Assembly: GCF_035658495.1 (NCBI RefSeq)
Contig: NZ_CP141944.1
Span: 62,001 to 126,000 of the forward strand
Origin: Novosphingobium sp. RL4
Lineage (GTDB): Bacteria > Pseudomonadota > Alphaproteobacteria > Sphingomonadales > Sphingomonadaceae
Length of the DNA: 64,000 nt
Direction of reading: 5' to 3'
Under the pieces are notes generated by a model, which was not told where the DNA came from, searched no databases, and saw only the letters and a list, made by a program, of their open reading frames with translations. Both the position numbers and the translations under genes were made by a program. Shown one piece after another: positions 58,275-64,000 of the stretch. How positions within the stretch are numbered: the stretch's first letter is position 1; each line of letters starts with the position of its first letter.

Positions 58275-58703
58275 ATGAAAATGCGCGCCGGACTGATTCT
58301 GCCCCTGATTGCAGCCATGTCTGCCTGCACCGCCCCCGCGGCGAAATCCCCTCCTGCCGGAGCGAGCGCCTCGATGGAAACCCTGAACGGCACGGTCGCC
58401 TATCGTGAACGGATCGCCCTGCAGCCCGACGCCCGCGTGAAAGTCACGCTGGCCGACGTCGGCCGCATGGACGCGCCTGCCACGGTCATCGCCGAAACCG
58501 AATTCGCCAGCGAGGGCCGCCAGGTGCCGCTGCCATTCGCCCTCAGCTACGATCCGGCCCGCCTCGCGCCGAACGGCACTTATGCGGTGTCCGCGAGAAT
58601 CACCGATTCGGGCGGGCGGCTGCTGTGGATTACCGACACACGCGTAACCCTGCCCGCGCCCGGAACGCCGGTTTCGCTGATGCTGGTGGGCGTTCGGAAC
58701 TAG
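58275..58703 (+). CDS. YbaY family lipoprotein
   Basis: 142 residues. The lipobox LIAAMSAC puts the lipid-bearing cysteine at about residue 18. The mature part (NGTVAYRERIALQPDARVKVTLADVGRMDAPATVIAET) is the YbaY beta-sandwich domain. AGGAGG (58263-58268) lies six bases before ATG 58275, a near-perfect site. It is divergent from the BenE gene. Its TAG stop and that of nadE on the other strand share the bases CTAG (58700-58703). Role in the family is unclear. Confidence 0.9.
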   Translation: MKMRAGLILPLIAAMSACTAPAAKSPPAGASASMETLNGTVAYRERIALQPDARVKVTLADVGRMDAPATVIAETEFASEGRQVPLPFALSYDPARLAPNGTYAVSARITDSGGRLLWITDTRVTLPAPGTPVSLMLVGVRN

Positions 58704-60355
58704 GCGCTGCGGAAGGCGTGCGTGATCGGATAGCGGCGGTCACGGCCGAAATTGCGCGCGGTCAGCTTCACCCCGGGTGAGGCCTGGCGCCGCTTGTATT
58801 CGGCGCGGTGAAGCAGGCGCTCCATCTCCCGCACGGTTTCCCGGTCGAACCCCTCGTTGACGAGTTGCTCCACGCTCTTGTCATGATCGACAAGGCCGAG
58901 AAGAATCGGGTCCAGCACTTCGTAGGGCGGCAGGCTGTCCGAATCGCGCTGGTCCGCCCGCAGTTCGGCGCTGGGCGCCCTGACCAGGACTTCCGGGGGA
59001 ATCACCTCCCCGCGCGGTCCGATCCCGATGCGCGGAACATGGCCGTTGCGCCAGCGGGCCAGCGCATAGACCGTCGTCTTGTAGGCGTCCTTGAGCGGAT
59101 TGTAGCCACCGGCCATATCGCCGTAGATGGTCGCGAATCCGACGCTCATCTCGCTCTTGTTCCCGGTGGTCAGGAGCATCGGCCCGAACTTGTTGGACAG
59201 CGCCATCAGCAAGGTGCCGCGAATGCGGGACTGGAGGTTTTCCTCCGCAAGGTCGCGGCGGGTTCCTTCGAAGCATTCGCCCAGCACCGAATCGAAGCCG
59301 TTCACCGCCTCCGCTATCGGCATGACCGAATAGCGTATGCCCAGCGCCTTCGCGCAGTCCGCCGCATGGTCCAGGCTGGCGCGGCTGGTGAAACGGGATG
59401 GCATCATCACGCCCCACACCCTCTCCGCCCCGAGCGCATCGACCGCGATCGCGGCGCATAGCGCCGAATCGATGCCGCCCGAAAGGCCCAGCACAACGCC
59501 AGGAAAGCCGTTGCGGTTCACATAGTCGCGCAGCGCGAGCACCATCGCGCAGTAGATATCCTCGGGATGGACCGCGAGATCCTCGATCAGCCCCCGGTCG
59601 CAGCGCCAGCCCTGCGCGGTTCGGGTCCAGTTGGTCTGGACGACCTGTTCCCGCCAGTCCGCCATCTGGACCGCCACGGCGCCATCGCCGTTGACGACGA
59701 AGCTGGCACCGTCGAACACGAGTTCGTCCTGCCCGCCCACGCGGTTGAGATAGGCGAGCGGAAGGCCGGTATCGACCGCGCGGCGCTTGGCCACACCTTC
59801 GATGCGCAGCGCATCCTTGTTGATTTCGTAAGGGCTGCCGTTGATGCAGATGAGCATTTCGGCACCGAAATCGGCGAGGTGGCGGCACACTTCCGGGCGC
59901 CAGATATCCTCGCAGATCGGCACGCCGATCATTGCCCCCCGCAGAATCACCGGCTCGGGCAGCGGGCCCGGCTGGAACAGGCGCATCTCGTCGAACGTGC
60001 CGTAGTTAGGAAGTTCGTGCTTCAGCCGGACAGCCGCGACTTTGCCCTGGTCGAGCAGCGCAACCCCGTTGTGCAGCGCACCATCGAGTACGAAAGCGGA
60101 GCCTACCAGCATGGCCGGGCCTTCCGATGCACTGGCTTGGGCCAGCATCTGGAGGCGGGCGGCGGCGCGTTCGATCAGCGCCGGCTTGAGGATCAGGTCC
60201 TCCGGCGGATAACCGATCAGGTGGAGTTCGGGAAAGACGACAAGGTCCGCGCCCTGCGCCGCGGTGCGCGCTTCAAGCACTCCGGCAGCGTTGCCGTCGA
60301 GATCGCCGACGGACTGGTTGAGCTGCGCCAGCGTGATCCGGAGCGTATCGGCCAT
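58700..60355 (-). CDS. nadE: Glutamine-dependent NAD+ synthetase
   Basis: 551 residues. The N-terminal nitrilase-like glutaminase has E (VVFPELHLIGYPPED), K (LKHELPNYGTFDEMR) and C (GVPICEDIWRPE). The C-terminal synthetase has VLGLSGGIDSALCAAIAVDALG (PP-loop) and LLTTGNKSEMSVGFATIYGDMAGGYNPLKD. It amidates deamido-NAD, the last step of the route started by NadB (27928). ATG 60355 was chosen; the much longer frame to 60706 is a shadow of the small lipoprotein gene region. Confidence 0.96.
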   Translation of the reverse strand: MADTLRITLAQLNQSVGDLDGNAAGVLEARTAAQGADLVVFPELHLIGYPPEDLILKPALIERAAARLQMLAQASASEGPAMLVGSAFVLDGALHNGVALLDQGKVAAVRLKHELPNYGTFDEMRLFQPGPLPEPVILRGAMIGVPICEDIWRPEVCRHLADFGAEMLICINGSPYEINKDALRIEGVAKRRAVDTGLPLAYLNRVGGQDELVFDGASFVVNGDGAVAVQMADWREQVVQTNWTRTAQGWRCDRGLIEDLAVHPEDIYCAMVLALRDYVNRNGFPGVVLGLSGGIDSALCAAIAVDALGAERVWGVMMPSRFTSRASLDHAADCAKALGIRYSVMPIAEAVNGFDSVLGECFEGTRRDLAEENLQSRIRGTLLMALSNKFGPMLLTTGNKSEMSVGFATIYGDMAGGYNPLKDAYKTTVYALARWRNGHVPRIGIGPRGEVIPPEVLVRAPSAELRADQRDSDSLPPYEVLDPILLGLVDHDKSVEQLVNEGFDRETVREMERLLHRAEYKRRQASPGVKLTARNFGRDRRYPITHAFRSA

Positions 60356-60419
60356 GGCGGATTTGATGCCCCGCGCATCGGGCCGGTGCAAACGAAAGAT
60401 GAAAACGAACGAGACAAAT

Positions 60420-60449
60420 AAAAAACCCTCCCGTCGGGGAGGGCTTTTT
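60420..60449. terminator. Strong bidirectional terminator
   Basis: Six A, CCCTCCC, loop GTCG, GGGAGGG, C and five T. On the minus strand it ends the small lipoprotein gene 65 bp before nadE starts. Confidence 0.9.
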
Positions 60450-60542
60450 CCGTCTCGGACGGACTTTCCGTGATTCCCTGAAAGGGCGGAAAGCAACCGG
60501 GGGCCGGCAGACCGTAAGGTCAGTGCGCGGCCCCCTGCCGGA

Positions 60543-60716
60543 TTACTCGGCAGCCGCGGTGGCTTCTTCAGTAGCCGCTTCGGTGGTAGCAGCCAGAGTT
60601 TCCTCGGGCAGGGTCTCAACCGACTCGGTAGCAGCTTCGGTGGGCTTTTCGCCACCGCAAGCAGCGAGCGACAGAGCGGCAGCCGACGCGAACGCGGCAA
60701 AAGCAATCTTCTTCAT
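60543..60716 (-). CDS. Small lipoprotein with acidic tail
   Basis: 57 residues. The lipobox LSLAACGGEK gives a mature lipid-anchored peptide of about 38 residues rich in Ala, Glu and Thr (TEAATESVETLPEETLAATTEAATEEATAAAE). The low-complexity tail suggests a disordered spacer or cell-surface filler, like other short sphingomonad lipoproteins. The ribosome site AAGGGGA lies five bases before the ATG. The gene has its own terminator. It is divergent from sahR, 168 bp away. Function unknown. Confidence 0.8.
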   Translation of the reverse strand: MKKIAFAAFASAAALSLAACGGEKPTEAATESVETLPEETLAATTEAATEEATAAAE

Positions 60717-60855
60717 GCGAATCCCCTTGCATTGTTTGGCGCACAGGCCAACGCTTGCAGGCAAGCCTGCGGTGCCATTCTTTAGACGAGACAATGGTGC
60801 AACGCAAATGGGAAGTATGGGGGTTGAAATCCGCAGAAATCCTAGGGCTTGCACA

Positions 60856-60877
60856 CATATAAAGATATCTTTATATG
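60856..60877. promoter_or_regulatory. Perfect 22-bp palindromic operator before sahR
   Basis: Half-site CATATAAAGA meets its complement around a central TA, perfect over 22 bp. It ends 7 bp before the ATG at 60885 of the ArsR-methyltransferase gene, so that gene is probably autoregulated along with metF and metH. The metK operator at 20179 matches at 20 of 22 positions. Confidence 0.85.
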
Positions 60878-60884
60878 CCATCGC

Positions 60885-61907
60885 ATGCAAATCGACCCCC
60901 TCCTGAGGGCTCTTTCGGAGCCGACGCGCCTGCGCATCATGCGTCTGCTGGCGCATATGGAACTGGCGGTCGGGGAGCTTGCGCAGGTGCTCGGCCAGAG
61001 CCAGCCGCGCGTCTCGCGTCATGTGAAGATTCTCTGCGACGCCGGCCTCGCGCAGCGCCGCAAGGAAGGTAGCTGGGTCTTCCTGCGCACTGCCGTGAAG
61101 GAGAAGAGCGAGCCGCCGCTAGGGGCCGCAGCCGCCCAGCTCCTCACTATTGCCGAGCGCGACGATCCGGCCTTTTCCGCCCGCTGCAACGAGGATCGCC
61201 GCCAGCTTGCGGCGATTCGCGACGCCCGGGAGGCCAGCGCGCAGGCCTACTTCGCCAGCCATGCCGAGGAGTGGGACACGCTGCGCCAGCTTCATGGTGC
61301 GGACGGCCCCGTCGAATCGGCACTGCTCACGGCTTTCGGACGACAGAAGCTGGGCGCGCTGCTCGACGTCGGCACCGGCACCGGCCGCATGGCCGAACTT
61401 CTGGCGGGCAAGGCGGGGCACGTCACCGCGCTCGACAAGAGCCCGGACATGTTGCGAATTGCACGCGCACGGTTGCAGTCTTTGCCAGCGGACAAGATTT
61501 CCCTGGTGCAGGGCGATTTCACGAAGCTGCCGTTCGCAGCTGCGAACTTCGACACCGTGCTGTTCCATCAGGTCCTGCATTATGCACAGGCTCCCGGCCT
61601 GGTCCTGGCCGAAGCGGCGCGCGTCACGCGCGAAGGCGGGCGGATCGCCGTAGTCGATCTTGCCGCGCACGAACGCGAGGAACTGCGCGAGCGCCATGCC
61701 CATGCCCGCCTCGGTTTTGCCGACGAGCAAATGGAGACCCTGCTGGCGGAAGCCGGGTTCGCACCCGAAGCGCCCGTCTCGCTGCCGGGCGACCCGCTTA
61801 CCGTGAAGATCTGGACGGCCCGCCGTCTTCCTGCCGCCGCCCATGCTGCCGAGATGGCGGAAACCGGCACGATCGAGACTCAAGAAAGAAAGACCCCGCA
61901 CTCATGA
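60885..61907 (+). CDS. sahR: SahR-type regulator: ArsR winged helix fused to SAM-binding methyltransferase domain
   Basis: 340 residues. Residues 1-80 are an ArsR-family winged helix (LLRALSEPTRLRIMRLLAHMELAVGELAQVLGQSQPRVSRHVKILCDAGLAQRR) with no metal-binding cysteines in the recognition region. Residues about 120-300 are a class I methyltransferase domain with motif I at LLDVGTGTGRM (D161). The fusion is that of SahR, the SAH-responsive repressor of SAM-cycle genes in Proteobacteria, where the domain senses SAH rather than methylating. The gene leads an operon: its stop overlaps metF by ATGA. ATG 60885 is chosen because the upstream frame runs through the palindromic operator. Confidence 0.88.
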   Translation: MQIDPLLRALSEPTRLRIMRLLAHMELAVGELAQVLGQSQPRVSRHVKILCDAGLAQRRKEGSWVFLRTAVKEKSEPPLGAAAAQLLTIAERDDPAFSARCNEDRRQLAAIRDAREASAQAYFASHAEEWDTLRQLHGADGPVESALLTAFGRQKLGALLDVGTGTGRMAELLAGKAGHVTALDKSPDMLRIARARLQSLPADKISLVQGDFTKLPFAAANFDTVLFHQVLHYAQAPGLVLAEAARVTREGGRIAVVDLAAHEREELRERHAHARLGFADEQMETLLAEAGFAPEAPVSLPGDPLTVKIWTARRLPAAAHAAEMAETGTIETQERKTPHS

Positions 61908-62806
61908 CTTCTGCCCAGCGACCGGTCCAGGCTCCCCTGCTGGGATGCCTGCCGGGCGACATTTCGGTTTCCTTCGAATTCTTCCCGCCCAAGTCGGAGA
62001 AGATGGAGGAGCAGCTCTGGGATGCGATCACCCAGCTTGCCCCGCTGGACCCCAGCTTCGTCTCGGTGACGTACGGCGCCGGCGGCTCCACGCGTGAGCG
62101 CACGCATTCCACCGTCGCCCGCCTCGTGCGCGAGACCGAGCTGGTTCCCGCCGCGCACCTCACCTGCGTAGGCGCAGGCAAGGGCGAGATCGCGGAAATC
62201 GCGGACCAGTACTGGGAAGCGGGCGTGCGCCACATCGTGGCCCTGCGCGGCGATCCGCCGCCGAGCAGCGGCGGCGTCTTCACCCCGCACCCCGAAGGCT
62301 ACACCGGCGCCGCCGATCTCGTGGCGGGCCTGAAGGCACGCCATGACTTCGACATCTCGGTGGCCGCCTATCCCGAAGTCCACCCCGAAGCGGCCAGCGC
62401 GGAAGCCGACCTCGACAACCTCAAGCGCAAGCTCGACGCGGGCGCCAACCGCGCCATCACGCAGTTCTTCTTCTCGACGGACGCCTACTTCCGCTTCATC
62501 GACAAAGTGCTCGCCGCAGGGATCACCGCGCCGATCCTGCCAGGGATCATGCCGGTGACCAACTTCACGGCGATCCGCCGCATGTCGGGCAACACCGAGA
62601 TTCCCGCGTGGCTGGAAACGATGTTCGAAGGGCTAGACGAACGCCCCGGCCCGCGCGCACTTGTCGCCGCCGTCGCCGCTGCCGATCTGTGCCGCAGGCT
62701 TTACGAAGGCGGCGTGCGCGATTTCCATTTCTACACGCTCAACCGCGCCGAGCAGGCCTATGCCATCTGCCAGCTCCTGGGCCTGCGCCCCGGGACCGGC
62801 GCCTGA
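61904..62806 (+). CDS. metF: Methylenetetrahydrofolate reductase (NAD(P)H)
   Basis: 300 residues. SVSFEFFPPKSEKMEEQLWDAI, VTYGAGGSTRERTH, LTCVGAGKGEI, HIVALRGDPP and ITQFFFSTDAYFRFID match MetF throughout. It is an FAD enzyme reducing 5,10-methylene-THF to 5-methyl-THF, the methyl donor for MetH. It overlaps sahR by 4 bases and is followed by the homocysteine methyltransferase module 97 bp later; the gap holds a 10-bp perfect hairpin. Confidence 0.96.
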   Translation: MTSAQRPVQAPLLGCLPGDISVSFEFFPPKSEKMEEQLWDAITQLAPLDPSFVSVTYGAGGSTRERTHSTVARLVRETELVPAAHLTCVGAGKGEIAEIADQYWEAGVRHIVALRGDPPPSSGGVFTPHPEGYTGAADLVAGLKARHDFDISVAAYPEVHPEAASAEADLDNLKRKLDAGANRAITQFFFSTDAYFRFIDKVLAAGITAPILPGIMPVTNFTAIRRMSGNTEIPAWLETMFEGLDERPGPRALVAAVAAADLCRRLYEGGVRDFHFYTLNRAEQAYAICQLLGLRPGTGA

Positions 62807-62820
62807 GCAGACTTGTTTCC

Positions 62821-62856
62821 GGACCGTTCGTGCAGCAAGGCGCGCGCGAACGGTCC
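62821..62856 (+). ncRNA. Hairpin between metF and metH module
   Basis: GGACCGTTCG (62821-62830) and CGAACGGTCC (62847-62856) pair perfectly over 10 bp. It could be a partial terminator or RNA-processing site that adjusts metF:metH ratio. No T-run follows, and no ligand-binding fold was recognised. Confidence 0.4.
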
Positions 62857-62903
62857 CTCAAGGGAACTTTGGGCCCGCATCCGGGCGACGAAGGACAACG
62901 ACC

Positions 62904-63950
62904 ATGACTGCCAGAGAACAGTTCCTCGCCGAAGCGGCCAAGCGTATCCTCATCACGGACGGCGCTTTCGGCACCGAAATCCAGAGCTGGAAGCTCAGCG
63001 AAGCGGATTACGCAGGCAATCTCGGCCTCTCGCACGACCAGAAGGGCAACAACGACATCCTCGCGCTGACCAAGCCAGAGGTGCCGGAATCGATCCACCG
63101 CGCCTATTTCGAGGCCGGGGCCGACATCGCCGAGACCAACACCTTCTCCGCCAACCGCATCAGCCAGGCCGATTACGGCGCCGAGCACCTCGTGCGCGAG
63201 ATCAACGTCGAATCGGCACGCCTCGCCCGCCGTCTGGCGGATGAGTATCAGGCAAAGGACGGACGCCCGCGCTTCGTCGCCGGCGCGATCGGGCCGACCA
63301 ACAAGACGCTCTCGCTCAGCCCCGACGTCAACGATCCGGGCTACCGCGAGATCGACTGGGACGAACTGGTCGATGTCTACAAGGAACAGGCCGCGGCCCT
63401 CGTCGAAGGCGGCGCCGACTTCATCCTGATCGAAACCGTGTTCGACACGCTGAACGCCAAGGCCGGGATCATGGCAGTGCGCCATCTGGAGGCCGAACTG
63501 GGCCGCGAAGTGCCGATCATGATGTCGATGACGCTTACCGATCTGTCGGGCCGCAATCTCTCGGGCCATACGGTGGAAGCGTTCTGGCACGCGGTGCGGC
63601 ACGCCAAGCCGGTGACGATCGGGCTCAACTGCTCGTTCGGCGCCACCCAGTTGCGCCCGCATGTGAAGACGCTGTCGGAACTCGCCGACACGCTCATCAT
63701 GATCTACCCGAATGCCGGCCTGCCCAACGAACTGGGCGCTTATGACGAAATGCCCGAGACCACGGCAGGCTATGTCGGCGAATGGGCGGTTGCCGGCCAG
63801 GTCAACGTGCTGGGCGGCTGCTGCGGCTCTACGCCGGCCCACATTGCCGCAATGGCGCGCAAGGTCTCCGGGCTGGCCCCGCGCCGCCTGCCCGATCTCG
63901 ATCCGGTGACGCGCCTCGCCGGCCTTGAACCCTTCACCATGGCGGTGTGA
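62904..63950 (+). CDS. metH: Methionine synthase, homocysteine-binding N-terminal module (split MetH)
   Basis: 348 residues. The homocysteine S-methyltransferase fold has ILITDGAFGTEIQSWKLSEADY and zinc ligands in GLNCSFGATQL and GGCCGSTP. The length matches only the first module of the roughly 1200-residue MetH; the folate, cobalamin and activation modules should be a separate gene beyond the window, as in many alphaproteobacteria. It takes methyl groups for homocysteine from methylcobalamin. AAGGA lies nine bases before ATG 62904. It is in the sahR-metF operon and probably under the same operator. Confidence 0.93.
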   Translation: MTAREQFLAEAAKRILITDGAFGTEIQSWKLSEADYAGNLGLSHDQKGNNDILALTKPEVPESIHRAYFEAGADIAETNTFSANRISQADYGAEHLVREINVESARLARRLADEYQAKDGRPRFVAGAIGPTNKTLSLSPDVNDPGYREIDWDELVDVYKEQAAALVEGGADFILIETVFDTLNAKAGIMAVRHLEAELGREVPIMMSMTLTDLSGRNLSGHTVEAFWHAVRHAKPVTIGLNCSFGATQLRPHVKTLSELADTLIMIYPNAGLPNELGAYDEMPETTAGYVGEWAVAGQVNVLGGCCGSTPAHIAAMARKVSGLAPRRLPDLDPVTRLAGLEPFTMAV

Positions 63951-63954
63951 TCCC

Positions 63955-64000
63955 ATGACCGATTTTCCCATCTGGCGCATCCGCCCTGCCGGAGCCGACG
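63955..64000 (+). CDS. Start of a further gene, possibly GNAT acetyltransferase
   Basis: Only 15 codons are visible, beginning MTDFPIWRIRPAGAD. An IRPA-like opening followed by an acidic residue is common in GNAT acetyltransferases. It begins 5 bp after the metH module stop, so it belongs to the operon. The identification is tentative. Confidence 0.4.
   Translation, partial: MTDFPIWRIRPAGAD

Noticed and set aside
60420..60449. Riboswitch in the nadE leader
   Set aside because: The structure is a plain terminator of the small lipoprotein gene; no NAD-riboswitch features are visible.
60849..60884. Extended start of the ArsR-methyltransferase gene upstream of 60885
   Set aside because: The extra codons run through the palindromic operator and do not look like ArsR sequence.

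Overview
The window is GC-rich (high GC at third codon positions), densely coded chromosome from an alphaproteobacterium, most likely order Sphingomonadales (Novosphingobium/Sphingobium type). Reasons: the run hisS-prfA-prmC-DUF4167, lnt followed by metK, an N-terminal MetH module encoded as its own gene, many exported peptidases, two P450s with SDR/aldehyde dehydrogenase neighbours, an intergenic hairpin doublet of the type common in sphingomonads, and several sphingomonad-style short secreted proteins. No rRNA, tRNA, prophage, CRISPR or intact transposase was recognised.

Layout. 1-11.1 kb is an accessory oxidation region: a truncated indolepyruvate:ferredoxin oxidoreductase, a DUF2889 protein, then a tight minus-strand operon (aldehyde dehydrogenase, SDR, P450, MDR-type reductase), followed by a divergent second aldehyde dehydrogenase and SDR. 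11.1-13.9 kb holds pyrophosphatase and an exported M61 peptidase. 14-21.4 kb is a housekeeping block: hisS, prfA, prmC, a repeat-containing DUF4167 protein, lnt, metK. 21.6-27.9 kb carries an exported M3 peptidase, a sulfurtransferase and a large exported TPR-CHAT protein. Two related miniature inverted-repeat elements lie in this stretch, one after metK and one exactly at the stop codon of the CHAT gene.

27.9-39.4 kb: nadB, an SMR exporter with an ABC ATPase, a second P450, an HxlR regulator divergent from an azoreductase, a zinc-finger protein, tldD, DoxX, an O6-alkylguanine-DNA repair protein, guaA, and a 26-codon gene with a strong ribosome site and its own terminator. 39.4-48 kb: gyrB, then an exported series (TPR protein, M1 aminopeptidase, zincin, lipoprotein 5'-nucleotidase). 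48-58.7 kb: glnD, lgt, an NDUFAF7-like methyltransferase, DUF2306, patatin with 3-hydroxybutyrate dehydrogenase, gltX, a BenE transporter, a YbaY lipoprotein.

58.7-64 kb ends with nadE, a tiny lipoprotein, and a methionine-cycle operon led by an ArsR-methyltransferase fusion (SahR type) followed by metF and the N-terminal methionine synthase module. A 22-bp palindrome just before this regulator recurs, with two mismatches, just before metK 40 kb away. The window therefore appears to contain both ends of one SAM-cycle regulon.
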